Assembly: GCF_021246465.1 (NCBI RefSeq) | Contig: NZ_JAHRHK010000009.1 | Span: 5,511-69,510, forward strand | DNA length: 64,000 bases | Direction of reading: 5' to 3' | Source: Nocardioides sp. R-C-SC26 | Lineage (GTDB): Bacteria > Actinomycetota > Actinomycetes > Propionibacteriales > Nocardioidaceae | In this document: positions 7,970-15,929 of the stretch, one piece after another | Layout: every line of letters starts with the position of its first letter | Numbering within the stretch: position 1 is the first letter of the stretch | Notes under the pieces: generated by a model | What the model saw: the letters and a program-made list of their open reading frames with translations, nothing else | Told to the model about the DNA's origin: nothing | Database searches by the model: none | Program-made: the position numbers and the translations under genes

Positions 7970-8042
7970 CGCGCCTGTAGGGATTCGAACCCCAAACCTT
8001 CTGATCCGTAGTCAGATGCTCTATCCGTTGAGCTACAGGCGC
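7970..8042 (-). tRNA. tRNA-Arg (anticodon ACG)
   Basis: 73-nt tRNA on the minus strand. The acceptor stem is GCGCCTG/CAGGCGC, the D-arm begins TAGCTCAACGGATAGAGC, the anticodon loop is CTGACTACGGATCAG with anticodon ACG, and the T-loop is TTCGAAT. The discriminator base is G and CCA is not encoded. The A34 would be edited to inosine to read CGU/CGC/CGA. Confidence 0.97.
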
Positions 8043-8457
8043 CCGCCCCGCGCACGCCGTGCAACGGGACTGGACGAGGATAGCCGAACCGCCAGAGCAC
8101 GACGAATCGGGCTCGGAACAGTGATCCGGGGCCATCGGCCGGTCGGACTCTGCGAAGCACGCACCGAGATCGCCCGACGGCCCCAGGCGCGTACCGAGCA
8201 CACCGCTGGATCGATCCAATAGGTTCCGCGCAGCGCTCGGCTTAGCCTCGTCGCGCGGGATCGCACGCGTCGGGCCTCCTCCGTCGCCGCGGCCCGCGTC
8301 GGACGGTTCGCCCGAGCCGTCACCGCACCATGTCGCCGACAACGAAGCCAGCGATTTCGACCACCGACTTCACGACAACACCGTCGATACGCTCGACGGC
8401 CGGCGGCTGCGGTCATCGCACCCATCCGCCGCGATTGCGCGAGAGGGATGACCAGGC
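8043..8457. other. Intergenic region between tRNA-Arg and pckG
   Basis: This 415-bp stretch has no convincing gene. On the minus strand, TATCCT (8077-8082) is 34 bp upstream of the tRNA-Arg 5' end and could be its -10 box. A perfect 12-bp palindrome TGGATCGATCCA lies at 8207-8218, directly followed by TAGGTT (8220-8225), a plausible -10 box for pckG with a long 5' leader. The palindrome would then be a candidate operator at the pckG promoter. Otherwise I see nothing. Confidence 0.4.
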
Positions 8458-10296
8458 ATGACCGCCACCCAGGCACCGACCACGACCACCGACCAGCCCA
8501 CGACCCACCAGGGCATCCTCGACTTCGTCGCCGAGGTAGCAGCCCTGACCCAGCCGGACCGCATCCACTGGTGCACCGGCTCGGACGAGGAGTGGACCGA
8601 GCTCACCGACGCCCTCGTGGCCACCGGCACCTTCACCCGGCTCAACCCGGCGATCAAGCCCAACTCCTTCTACGCCGCATCCGACCCGATCGACGTCGCA
8701 CGCGTCGAGGACCGCACCTACATCTGCTCGCTCGCCGAGCGCGACGCAGGCCCCACCAACAACTGGATGGAGCCGGAGAAGATGAAGGGCATCATGCGCG
8801 GGCTCTACGCCGGCTGCATGAAGGGCCGCACGATGTACGTCATCCCGTTCGTGATGGGCCACTTGGACGCCGAGCGCCCGATGTTCGGCGTGGAGCTCAC
8901 CGACTCCGCCTACGTCACGGCGTCCATGCGCGTCATGGCCCGGATGGGCAGCCACGTCCTGCGCCGCATGGAGGAGCTCGACGCCGACTTCGTGCAGGCC
9001 ATCCACTCCGTCGGCCACCCCCTCGACGCGGGTCAGGACGACGTCGCGTGGCCGTGCAACGAGACCAAGTACATCGTGCAGTTCCCCGAGGAGCGCGCGA
9101 TCTGGTCCTTCGGCTCCGGCTACGGCGGCAACGCGCTGCTCGGCAAGAAGTGCTACGCGCTGCGCATCGCCTCGGCGATGGCGCGTGACGAGGGCTGGCT
9201 CGCCGAGCACATGCTGATCCTCAAGCTCACCAGCCCGCAGGGCGTCGTGAAGTACGTCGCCGCCGCGTTCCCGAGCGCCTGCGGCAAGACGAACCTGGCG
9301 ATGCTCAAGCCGACCATCCCGGGCTGGAAGGTCGAGTCCATCGGCGACGACATCGCCTGGATGCGCGTCGGCGAGGACGGCCGCCTGTGGGCGGTGAACC
9401 CCGAGTACGGCTTCTTCGGCGTCGCCCCCGGCACCAACGAGCACACGAACCCGCACGCCATGGCCACCATCAACAAGGGCAACTCGGTCTTCACCAACGT
9501 CGCCCTGACCGAGGACGGCGACGTGTGGTGGGAGGGGCTGGAGAACCCGCCCGCCCAGGCGACGTCCTGGAAGGGCGAGCCGTGGACGCCCGAGATCGGC
9601 GAGAAGACCGGCGAGCTCTCCAGCCACGCGAACAGCCGCTACTGCACCCCGATCAAGCAGTGCGACATCCTCGCCGCAGAGTTCGACGACCCGCGCGGCG
9701 TCCCGATCGACGCGATCCTCTTCGGCGGACGTCGCAAGACGACCGTCCCGCTGCTCTTCGAGGCCCGCGACTGGACCCACGGCACCTTCCTCGGCGCGAC
9801 CCTCTCGAGCGAGACGACGGCCGCGGCGATCGGCGCCACCGGCATCGTGCGCCGCGACCCGATGGCGATGCTGCCCTTCATCGGCTACAACGCCGGTGAC
9901 TACTTCAACCACTGGATCACCGTCGGCAAGGACAACGACGAGTCCAAGCTGCCGAAGATCTTCTACGTCAACTGGTTCCGTCGCGACCAGGACGGCGGCT
10001 TCCTGTGGCCCGGCTTCGGCGAGAACAGCCGCGTCCTGAAGTGGGTCGTGGAGCGGCTCGACGGCCAGGCCGCCGCGGTCGAGACCCCCATCGGCCACGT
10101 GCCGGCACCGGGCTCGCTCGACACCGAGGGTCTCGACATGACCGACGAGGCGCTGGCCGCCGCGCTCCACGTCGACGTCGAGGAGTGGAAGGCCGAGGTC
10201 CCGCAGATCCAGGAGTGGTTCGAGCAGTTCGGCGACGACCTCCCCGCCGTGCTCTGGACCGAGCTCGACGGCCTGAAGGCGCGTCTCGACGCCTGA
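8458..10296 (+). CDS. pckG: Phosphoenolpyruvate carboxykinase (GTP)
   Basis: Catalyses GTP-dependent decarboxylation of oxaloacetate to PEP, the first committed step of gluconeogenesis. Length is 612 aa, as expected for the GTP class. The nucleotide-binding loop [15 protein letters not shown] contains the family's reactive Cys (about residue 275). Other family segments are the C-terminal half motifs [15 protein letters not shown] and [13 protein letters not shown], and the N-terminal RTYICS region. ATG 8458 has GAGAGGGA about 7 bp upstream. It is followed by a strong hairpin terminator, so it is probably monocistronic. Confidence 0.97.
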   Translation: MTATQAPTTTTDQPTTHQGILDFVAEVAALTQPDRIHWCTGSDEEWTELTDALVATGTFTRLNPAIKPNSFYAASDPIDVARVEDRTYICSLAERDAGPTNNWMEPEKMKGIMRGLYAGCMKGRTMYVIPFVMGHLDAERPMFGVELTDSAYVTASMRVMARMGSHVLRRMEELDADFVQAIHSVGHPLDAGQDDVAWPCNETKYIVQFPEERAIWSFGSGYGGNALLGKKCYALRIASAMARDEGWLAEHMLILKLTSPQGVVKYVAAAFPSACGKTNLAMLKPTIPGWKVESIGDDIAWMRVGEDGRLWAVNPEYGFFGVAPGTNEHTNPHAMATINKGNSVFTNVALTEDGDVWWEGLENPPAQATSWKGEPWTPEIGEKTGELSSHANSRYCTPIKQCDILAAEFDDPRGVPIDAILFGGRRKTTVPLLFEARDWTHGTFLGATLSSETTAAAIGATGIVRRDPMAMLPFIGYNAGDYFNHWITVGKDNDESKLPKIFYVNWFRRDQDGGFLWPGFGENSRVLKWVVERLDGQAAAVETPIGHVPAPGSLDTEGLDMTDEALAAALHVDVEEWKAEVPQIQEWFEQFGDDLPAVLWTELDGLKARLDA

Positions 10297-10314
10297 TCCC
10301 GTGACGACTCAGTA

Positions 10315-10343
10315 GGGCCCCGATCCGCACCGGATCGGGGCCC
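10315..10343 (+). terminator. pckG terminator hairpin
   Basis: Perfect 13-bp arms (GGGCCCCGATCCG and its complement) around a CAC loop, 19 bp after the pckG stop. It is very stable and lacks a T-tract. Confidence 0.88.
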
Positions 10344-10422
10344 TGCCTCGTTGTGGGAGCATGCCGCCCAGGCCACGCCGCACGGGGTGGGCTCGGCCGG
10401 GACGACGACCAGAGGGGGCCTC

Positions 10423-11415
10423 ATGAGCGACGGCGCCGTCGGCTCGCGCGACCGGGACCTGTTCGAGTCCACCGCGATCGCGCTGTTCGAGCGCATCCTG
10501 GAGCAGCACGGGCTGCCCGGCGACGACCCTGCCCTGGACGAGGACCGCACCCGTGCCGCGTTCGATCTCCTGGTCGACGTCGGTCTGGTACAGCTCGACC
10601 GCGACCGCGACGTGTGGCTCCCGGTCGACCCGAGCGCCGTGCAGTCACGCGTCGTGGCCCCGATGAGCCAGGAGGCGTCGCGGCTCCTGGAGGAGTCGAC
10701 GCACTGGGCGCGTGGATTCGCCGCCCTCAGCCAGGCCTGGCGCCGCTCACCGCAGGCCGAGACGGCCGGCCCGTTCACCTACCTGCGCGACGACGCGATC
10801 GGCCCGTTCCTCGCCGGACTCGTCGCCGAGGCCGAGGAGGAGATGCTCACTGCCCAGCCGCAGGTCGGCCGGGACGCCTCCTCCCTGGCCGCGGCGGCGC
10901 TGCGCGACGTCGCGATGCTCGAGCGCGGCACCAGGATGCGCACCCTCTACCAGCACAGCGCGCGACGCAGCACGTACACGCAGAAGTACGTGGACGCCGT
11001 CACCCAGCGCGGCGCCGAGGTACGCACGCTGGATGAGTTCTTCCGCCGGATGATCGTGGTGGATCGTCGGGTCGCGGTGATCCCCGCGAACGACGACCAC
11101 CGCAGCGCCGTGGTGGTCCGGGAGTCCTCGGTGATCGACTTCCTGGTCGACATCTTCGAGCGCACCTGGGAGCGAGCGCGTCCCTTCGGCGACAAGGAGC
11201 ACGGGCTCCTCCGTGACATCGCCTCGGAGCAGCGAGCGATGACGATCCGGATGCTCATCGAGGGTCACGCCGACGCGACGAGCGCGAAGCGGCTCGGCGT
11301 CAGCGCGCGCACCTACGCCGGCTACGTGGCCGACCTGAAGGACGAGTTCGGAGCCGAGACCCGGTTCCAGCTCGGGTACATCCTCGGCCAGCGCGGCGTC
11401 GACGGCCGCGAGTAG
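10423..11415 (+). CDS. TrmB/LuxR-type HTH regulator, peptide-linked
   Basis: Transcriptional regulator of 330 aa. The N-terminal third resembles a winged-helix of the TrmB type (FERILEQHGL, then RAAFDLLVDVGLVQLDRDRDVWLPV). The middle resembles the PLD-like sensor domain of such proteins (GTRMRTLYQHSARR, then VIPANDDHRSAVVVRESSVIDFLVDIFERTWERA). The C-terminus is a LuxR-like HTH (MLIEGHADATSAKRLGVSARTYAGYVADLKDEFGAETRFQ, given in part). The ATG has GAGGGGG about 6 bp upstream. Its stop is 21 bp from the stop of a convergent gene for a small secreted Cys-containing peptide. Streptomycetes have many regulators of this architecture. A role in sensing or controlling the peptide is my inference. 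Confidence 0.8.
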   Translation: MSDGAVGSRDRDLFESTAIALFERILEQHGLPGDDPALDEDRTRAAFDLLVDVGLVQLDRDRDVWLPVDPSAVQSRVVAPMSQEASRLLEESTHWARGFAALSQAWRRSPQAETAGPFTYLRDDAIGPFLAGLVAEAEEEMLTAQPQVGRDASSLAAAALRDVAMLERGTRMRTLYQHSARRSTYTQKYVDAVTQRGAEVRTLDEFFRRMIVVDRRVAVIPANDDHRSAVVVRESSVIDFLVDIFERTWERARPFGDKEHGLLRDIASEQRAMTIRMLIEGHADATSAKRLGVSARTYAGYVADLKDEFGAETRFQLGYILGQRGVDGRE

Positions 11416-11436
11416 CGCCCGCGCGTACGTCCCCGC

Positions 11437-11682
11437 TCAGCAGGGCCCGCCGCAACCCCAGCTCGAGTCGAACCGCTGGGTCGAGGCACCGCCGGAGCCG
11501 CTCGAGACCTCCGCGCTGAACCCGCGTTCTCCACGCACCGGCTCGTCGGCGTGCGATGGCGCAGCGACGGTTCCTGCGAACACCACCGACAGCGCAGCCG
11601 ACGCGGCTGCCGAACCGAGGACACGGGCGACGCGCCGTCGTGGGCGCCGCGCTCCGCGATCAGCGTCGTGGTCGAACGTCAT
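11437..11682 (-). CDS. Small secreted peptide with C-terminal WGCGGPC
   Basis: Protein of 81 aa. A basic N-terminus (RRPRRR, residues 12-17) precedes a hydrophobic segment (about 21-40) and an A-P-S-H-A cleavage site, predicting a mature peptide of about 36 residues starting DEPVRG. The mature part is Ser/Gly-rich and ends in SSWGCGGPC, with the only two Cys of the protein at positions 77 and 81. ATG 11682 has GAGAGG about 6 bp upstream. Upstream on the same strand is a TTGACA hexamer (11792-11797) with no good -10, as in activator-dependent promoters. No modification enzyme is adjacent. It may be a signalling peptide, a redox-active peptide or a small toxin. I do not recognise a named family. 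Confidence 0.65.
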   Translation of the reverse strand: MTFDHDADRGARRPRRRVARVLGSAAASAALSVVFAGTVAAPSHADEPVRGERGFSAEVSSGSGGASTQRFDSSWGCGGPC

Positions 11683-11871
11683 GTGTGAACCTCTCGTCGT
11701 GAGCCCGCGGACGCGGACCCTCCCCCGATGACCGGGGTCGCGCAGCCCCGAGATCCGCGCGACCACCAGGGATCTGCCCCGGCCGCAGGTCTGTCAAACC
11801 TCGACGGTGACACGACGCGCGACGTGGCGTCGGAGCAGGAGCGGCGCACCATCGACCGGGAACGGAAAGAG

Positions 11872-11909
11872 CCGCCGCTCCGCTGCCTGGTCGGGCGGTG
11901 GAGCGGCGG
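11872..11909 (-). terminator. Hairpin downstream of tRNA-Ser(GCT)
   Basis: Perfect 10-bp arms CCGCCGCTCC/GGAGCGGCGG around an 18-nt loop, 13 bp after the 3' end of the minus-strand tRNA-Ser and followed on that strand by CTCTTTCC. A tRNA terminator is the likely role. The remaining sequence between 11683 and 11871 is the upstream region of the peptide gene and includes a small CGGGG/CCCCG hairpin near 11733-11750 in its leader. Confidence 0.7.
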
Positions 11910-11922
11910 TTCCTTCTGACGG

Positions 11923-12011
11923 CGGAGGCGGCGGGATTTGAACCCGCGATGGGGATTAACCCAAACCCGCTTAGCAGGCGGGCGCCATAGACCGGACTAG
12001 GCGACGCCTCC
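11923..12011 (-). tRNA. tRNA-Ser (anticodon GCT)
   Basis: 89-nt class II tRNA on the minus strand. The acceptor stem is GGAGGCG/CGCCTCC with discriminator G. The anticodon loop is CCTGCTAAG with anticodon GCT, a long variable arm is present, and the T-loop is TTCAAAT. CCA is not encoded. It reads AGC/AGU. Confidence 0.96.
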
Positions 12012-12055
12012 AACTGCAGCGCACACGCTACAGGCCACGCACCGGGGGCCGCGAA

Positions 12056-12547
12056 TCAGGCCGGGTCGGCATGTGCCGCGCGCAGCCGGTCACGGACGTC
12101 CTCGGCGAACCGGTCGCGGTTGGCGGCCAGCAACGGCACCGGGATCGTCGTCGAGGCGCCGTCGTGGCGATGCAGTACCAGGCACGGGATGTCGTGCGGC
12201 CGGGCCGAGACCGCCTCCCGGACGTCGGTCCACGCGCCCCGCGCGGTGCCGACGGATCGGACCCACCTCACGGCGTATCCGGCGGTGTCGAGCCGCACGA
12301 CCCAGGCGATCCGACTCAGCCAGAAGCCGCCGACCAGCACCGCCAGCGCTCCCGCCACAGCCACGCCGATGATCACGGCGAGCGGACCGTCGAGAGCCGC
12401 GACCACCACCGTCGTCACGAGCACCACGACAGCGAGCACGATCACGGCGGCGCCCGACAGCCTCATCACGATGCTCGGGGCGAACCGGTAGGTCTTCGGC
12501 GCAGGACTCCCAGGACTCGCAGTACTCACCCGGGCATTCTCCGGCAT
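12056..12547 (-). CDS. PH-domain-like membrane protein
   Basis: Protein of 163 aa. Two membrane helices are clear (about residues 30-51 and 55-76) near the N-terminus, followed by a cytoplasmic beta-rich domain. The segment RIAWVVRLDTAGYAVRWVRS, then DVREAV and PCLVLHRHDGASTTIPVPLL, resembles bacterial PH (bPH2-type) domains of actinobacterial membrane proteins. No catalytic residues are visible and function is unknown. It lies alone between two tRNA-Ser genes. The start at ATG 12547 has no strong RBS. Confidence 0.72.
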   Translation of the reverse strand: MPENARVSTASPGSPAPKTYRFAPSIVMRLSGAAVIVLAVVVLVTTVVVAALDGPLAVIIGVAVAGALAVLVGGFWLSRIAWVVRLDTAGYAVRWVRSVGTARGAWTDVREAVSARPHDIPCLVLHRHDGASTTIPVPLLAANRDRFAEDVRDRLRAAHADPA

Positions 12548-12618
12548 CGCGCCGAGCCGCGAGCCGGTAGGCTGACGGGACGTCGCACGGGTACGGCTCC
12601 GCGCCTGCCCCGCGGCCT

Positions 12619-12706
12619 GGAGAGGTGCCGGAGTGGCCGATCGGAACCGCCTTGAAAGCGGTCGTAGGGAGACCTACCGCGGGTTCGAATCCCGCCCTCT
12701 CTGCCA
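12619..12706 (+). tRNA. tRNA-Ser (anticodon TGA)
   Basis: Class II tRNA of 85 nt plus encoded CCA (12704-12706). The acceptor stem is GGAGAGG/CCTCTCT with one G-U pair and discriminator G. The anticodon loop CTTGAAAG has anticodon TGA, the variable arm is long (TAGGGAGACCTA), and the T-arm is GCGGGTTCGAATCCCGC. Unlike the other two tRNAs here, CCA is encoded. Confidence 0.97.
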
Positions 12707-12714
12707 GAGCTCCG

Positions 12715-12855
12715 CCGGTGGTCGGGCCTGTCGAGACCCCGCCGCATCTCGACAAGCTCGATGACCGCACCCCCGGTGGTCGAGCCTGTCGAGACCCCGC
12801 CGCATCTCGACAAGCTCGATGACCGCACCCCCGGTGGTCGAGCCTGTCGAGACCC
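12715..12855. repeat. 58-bp tandem repeat, REP-like family
   Basis: Two full copies (12715-12772 and 12773-12830) and a partial third (12831-12855) repeat with a period of exactly 58 bp. Each contains GGTGGTCGAGCCTGTCGAG and, further on, CATCTCGACAAGCTCGATGACC, which are partly complementary, so each copy can fold. The wording is related to the dispersed GGTTTCGAGACG...CTCAACCACC elements elsewhere in the window. It fills most of the gap between tRNA-Ser and the biotin carrier gene. Confidence 0.85.
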
Positions 12856-12905
12856 GGCGACACGTCGATGAACCGTCTCAGCCACCCGTCTCGGCCGCCG
12901 GTGGC

Positions 12906-13142
12906 TCAGGACGAGGGGCGCACCGTGATCAGCACGTCGCCGTCCTGGACGACGTCGCCGGGTGCGACCTTGACGGCCTCCACGACGCCGCCGGACTCGA
13001 CGATGACGGGGATCTCCATCTTCATCGACTCCAGGAGCGCGACCTCCTCGCCCGCGGCCACGCGCGCACCGGGGGTGACCGACACCGCGAGCACGTTCGC
13101 GACCAGCTCGGAGACGATGTCGATCAGGGGGTCGCGCGCCAT
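12906..13142 (-). CDS. Biotin/lipoyl carrier protein (acyl-CoA carboxylase BCCP-like)
   Basis: Single-domain carrier of 78 aa. The modification site ESMKMEIPV places the biotinylated residue at Lys41. The hammerhead beta-sandwich is recognisable on both sides (GARVAAGEEVALLESMK and GDVVQDGDVLITV). Short stand-alone carriers of this kind occur in actinobacteria beside acyl-CoA carboxylases, but no carboxylase is adjacent here. The nearest is at 37.9-41.5 kb, and that one already carries its own biotin domain. A CGCTAAC half-site just upstream (13151-13157) resembles part of the mccB operator, which hints at co-regulation. Confidence 0.88.
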   Translation of the reverse strand: MARDPLIDIVSELVANVLAVSVTPGARVAAGEEVALLESMKMEIPVIVESGGVVEAVKVAPGDVVQDGDVLITVRPSS

Positions 13143-13235
13143 ACCGGCGACGCTAACCGTTACCGAGGGGTACCCGAATTCACACCACCTGGACGCCGGA
13201 CCGACGGCGCCGTGGCGCGATCGGTGACGCGGATC

Positions 13236-14318
13236 TCAGAGCAGCGCGGCGGTGCGGGGCGGCTCGGGCCGCACCGCGGTGGCCTCCTCGGCCACCCGGC
13301 TGCGACGCCCGCGCGGCCGTGAGCCGGTGAAGGCGACGTCGATGCGGATGATCGCGTAGCCGATCAGGACGCCGACGCCGAGCCCGTAGGCCACCGCCAG
13401 CACCGACTCGCTCAGCGCGACATCGGGATTGATCAGCGCGTTGGCCACGGGCACCGTGCCGGCGACACCGAAGACGCAGACCCACCAGCCCTGACGACGT
13501 CGCGCGCGCATGTGGCAGCCCCACAGCAGGGCCGGAACGCCGAGCACGCTCATCACGGGCCGCGGGAACGCCCCGGCGTCCTCACGCACCCGGCCGACGA
13601 CGTCGAGCATCGAGGAGACGAGCCCCGATTCGCCGTAGCGACGCAGCAGCTCGGCGTACAGCACGGTGAGCGCGAGCAACGCGCCACCCACGATCACGAT
13701 GACGACGCCCCGACGACCGAGCCCGTGCAGCCCGGCGCCGAGCCGGTAGACCAGCGTGAGCGCTCCGGCGAGGGCGAGGCCGAAGGTGGCGTACTCGAAC
13801 CGCGCGATCTCGATCGCGGGCGAGAAGCCGACCACCGCCATCGCTCCCACCGCTGCGATCGCCAGTGCGAGCAGCGTCTCGCGTACGGCAGCGACGAACC
13901 GGACGGCGGGGACGGTCGCCATCACGCCGAGCACCGCAGCCAGGACGGCGACGGCGAGCGCCGCACCCGAACGCAGGAGATCGGAGTCGGAGGACGCGGC
14001 GATGGTGCCGAGCACGAGGGCGAGGCCGCCGAAGAGGACGGGCCGCCCGCCGGTGCGGGCGGCGAGGGCCCAGGCGAAGGTGGAGGTGACGGCGACGGCG
14101 CCCCCGCCGGCCAGGGCTGCCGGGCCGAGGTCGAACGCCGCCAGGGCGAGGGTCACGACCCCGAGCACGAGGACTCCGGCGGCGATGCGGAACGGCCACG
14201 ACGATGCCGCGAACATCTCGACGCGGGCGCGCAGGGCAGCCGCGCGGGCCGCCGCGTCGCGACCACCGCGGGGGCCGTCACCCCGCCGCGTCGGCGCGGC
14301 CTCGACGTCGGTGCTCAC
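13236..14318 (-). CDS. Polytopic membrane protein, function unknown
   Basis: Integral membrane protein of 360 aa with about 9-11 hydrophobic helices and a polar N-terminus rich in Arg. A cytoplasmic-type loop between helices contains ELLRRYGESGLVSSMLDVVGRVREDAG, and the C-terminal tail is basic (RPRGRRSR). No transporter or enzyme signature is recognisable. GTG 14318 is favoured over longer in-frame starts: TAGATT (14327-14332 on the minus strand) is a good -10 box 8 nt upstream, which implies a leaderless mRNA. The 74-bp conserved element lies immediately upstream. Topology is confident, role is not. Confidence 0.7.
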   Translation of the reverse strand: MSTDVEAAPTRRGDGPRGGRDAAARAAALRARVEMFAASSWPFRIAAGVLVLGVVTLALAAFDLGPAALAGGGAVAVTSTFAWALAARTGGRPVLFGGLALVLGTIAASSDSDLLRSGAALAVAVLAAVLGVMATVPAVRFVAAVRETLLALAIAAVGAMAVVGFSPAIEIARFEYATFGLALAGALTLVYRLGAGLHGLGRRGVVIVIVGGALLALTVLYAELLRRYGESGLVSSMLDVVGRVREDAGAFPRPVMSVLGVPALLWGCHMRARRRQGWWVCVFGVAGTVPVANALINPDVALSESVLAVAYGLGVGVLIGYAIIRIDVAFTGSRPRGRRSRVAEEATAVRPEPPRTAALL

Positions 14319-14326
14319 GGGGTCGG

Positions 14327-14332
14327 AATCTA
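14327..14332 (-). promoter_or_regulatory. -10 box for leaderless membrane-protein gene
   Basis: TAGATT on the minus strand fits TANNNT and ends 8 nt before GTG 14318, placing the transcription start at or next to the start codon. Confidence 0.5.
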
Positions 14333-14348
14333 CCCGGCTGGCCCCCAC

Positions 14349-14422
14349 GGATACCGAACGTGTTCTGGCAGGCGACACGCCGACGACCCGCCGTGCCGAC
14401 CTACCGAAATCCGTTTGCTATC
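14349..14422. promoter_or_regulatory. 74-bp element with inverted-repeat ends, copy 1
   Basis: The element begins GGATACCGAACGTG and ends CCGTTTGCTATC on the plus strand. The termini GATACCGAACG and GATAGCAAACG are inverted repeats matching at 9 of 11 positions. A second copy of 73 bp with nearly the same ends and a divergent middle lies at 58215-58287. Here it overlaps the nitrilase-family stop codon and sits about 30 bp upstream of the membrane-protein start. The two copies lie in different reading frames, so conservation is at the DNA level. A shared operator, promoter region or tiny mobile element are all possible. Confidence 0.6.
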
Positions 14423-15200
14423 CCTCGGCCCGGCCGATCCGCCGATTGCGGAGCGAGGGGTTGGTCGTCCGCGCCTCGTCGAGGACGGCGCGACGCAGGG
14501 TCGCCTCGACGACGCCGGGGCCGTCCCCGGCCTCGCCCAGGACGTCGCCGAGCGGGTCGACGACGAGGGAGTGGCCGGTGTAGCGCGGGGCGGGCTGACC
14601 ACAGGCGAGCACGAACACGGTGTTCTCGATGGCGCGCGCCCGCGCGAGGGTGCGCCAGTGATCGACCTTGCGCGGGCCCGCCACCCAGGCCGCCGCGACG
14701 ACGAGCACCTCCGCGCCGTCGTCGACGAGCGCGCGCGCCAGCTCGGGGAAGCGCAGGTCGTAACAGGTCATCAGCCCCAGCCGCCAGCCCGCGACGTCGA
14801 CGACGACGGGCGCGATCTCCCCCGGCATCAGTCGATCGGACTCGCGGTAGCCGAACGAGTCGTAGAGGTGGATCTTGCGGTAGTCCGCCGACACGGCGCC
14901 GCGCGCCACCAGGGTGTTGAACGGGCGGGTGGCGTCGGTGCTGTGCTCGAACATACCGGCGACGGCGGTCGTGCCTGCCGCCTCGGCGGCGGCCGCGAGT
15001 GCCGTGGCGAAGACGCCGTCCGTGGGCTCGGCGGCCTGGCTCACATCGGACCCGGCCTCGCCGAAGTCGCGGGCGAACGCCTCGGGCAGCACGACCACCT
15101 CGGCCCCCGGGCGCACCAGGTCGGGCAGGCGGCCGCGGTTCTCCTCGGGCTCCAGGGCAGAGGCCTCCTGAACCAGCCGGATCGTCAACTCCTCGCGCAC
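14418..15200 (-). CDS. Carbon-nitrogen hydrolase (nitrilase superfamily)
   Basis: Amidase-type enzyme of 260 aa with the Glu-Lys-Cys triad in order: Glu in VVLPEAFARDF, Lys in DYRKIHLYDSFG and Cys in LMTCYDLRFPELAR. The RFPE sequence after the Cys and the overall length fit the omega-amidase/Nit branch, which acts on alpha-keto dicarboxylic amides or deaminated glutathione. Substrate is not provable from sequence. GTG 15200 is preferred because the residues before it do not match the family, although an ATG at 15227 is in frame. It is divergent from mobA. Confidence 0.85.
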   Translation of the reverse strand: MREELTIRLVQEASALEPEENRGRLPDLVRPGAEVVVLPEAFARDFGEAGSDVSQAAEPTDGVFATALAAAAEAAGTTAVAGMFEHSTDATRPFNTLVARGAVSADYRKIHLYDSFGYRESDRLMPGEIAPVVVDVAGWRLGLMTCYDLRFPELARALVDDGAEVLVVAAAWVAGPRKVDHWRTLARARAIENTVFVLACGQPAPRYTGHSLVVDPLGDVLGEAGDGPGVVEATLRRAVLDEARTTNPSLRNRRIGRAEG

Positions 15201-15244
15201 GCTGCCAGCGTGCCACGCGGGTGGCACTTTGCTTGGATGTGGCC

Positions 15245-15853
15245 GTGCCCACCTCGAACCCGCTCCTGGACAGCTACAGCGCCGTGATCCTCGCGGGCGG
15301 GCTCGCGGTCCGGATGGGCGGATTCGACAAGGCCGCGGTCGAGGTCGAGGGACGCACGCTGCTCACCCACGCGCTCGACGCCGTGATGGACGCCGCCGAG
15401 GTGGTCGTCGTCGGGCACCAGGTGCCGACGGAGCGCCCGGTGACCTTCGTGCGCGAGGACCCGCGCTACGGCGGCCCGGTCGCGGGTCTGCTGACCGGCC
15501 TCGATCAGTTCTTCCGGCGCCCGCGCACGGTCGCCGTGCTCGCCGTCGACATGCCGCGTGTGACGGCGTGGACCTTGCGGCGGATGCGCCACGCCGTCGG
15601 CGACCGCGACGGTGCCGTGCTCGTGGACGACGAGGGTCGCCGCCAGCTCTCGATGGTGCTCGACGTCGCGCGCCTCGACGCCGTCGCCCCCGAGCTGGAG
15701 GAGCGGCACGGCATGGCGATGCGGACGCTGCTCGAGCCTCTCGACCTGGCCGAGGTGCCGGGGATGGGCGACGAGGCCGCTGACATCGACACCTGGACCG
15801 ACCTGCGCGATCTCGGCGAGACCGAGTGGCCCTCGGGCCCGCACGTGACGTGA
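15245..15853 (+). CDS. mobA: Molybdenum cofactor guanylyltransferase (MobA)
   Basis: Nucleotidyltransferase of 202 aa that attaches GMP to molybdopterin. The N-terminal signature LAGGLAVRMGGFDKAAVEV matches MobA, with Ala where Ser is more usual in the loop. The region FVREDPRYGGPVAGLLTGL and the active-site segment VAVLAVDMPRV are typical. GTG 15245 is chosen because the fold begins soon after, and a GTG six bases earlier is equally possible. A DUF6457 gene follows; this domain is found fused to or next to MobA-like proteins in other actinobacteria. No molybdoenzyme gene is in the window. Confidence 0.87.
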   Translation: MPTSNPLLDSYSAVILAGGLAVRMGGFDKAAVEVEGRTLLTHALDAVMDAAEVVVVGHQVPTERPVTFVREDPRYGGPVAGLLTGLDQFFRRPRTVAVLAVDMPRVTAWTLRRMRHAVGDRDGAVLVDDEGRRQLSMVLDVARLDAVAPELEERHGMAMRTLLEPLDLAEVPGMGDEAADIDTWTDLRDLGETEWPSGPHVT

Positions 15854-15929
15854 CCCCGCCGACCGTGGCCGGCCGCTCCGGGCCAGATCCGATGTTGCGT
15901 GCACGGCCCGGTCTGGAGACAGTGGAGAG

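Noticed and set aside
11620..11650. Tat signal in the secreted peptide
   Set aside because: The Arg run lacks the S/T-R-R-x-F-L-K pattern. A Sec signal with a basic n-region fits better.
11683..11766. Longer form of the secreted peptide starting upstream at 11766
   Set aside because: The extension has no RBS and would bury the signal peptide behind 28 residues. ATG 11682 has GAGAGG at proper spacing.
12715..12855. Tandem repeats as a possible CRISPR array
   Set aside because: The period is made of one continuous 58-bp unit with no unique spacers, and no cas gene is present.
15201..15227. Nine-residue N-terminal extension of the nitrilase-family protein
   Set aside because: The residues do not match the family, although no RBS distinguishes the two starts, so this remains a judgement.
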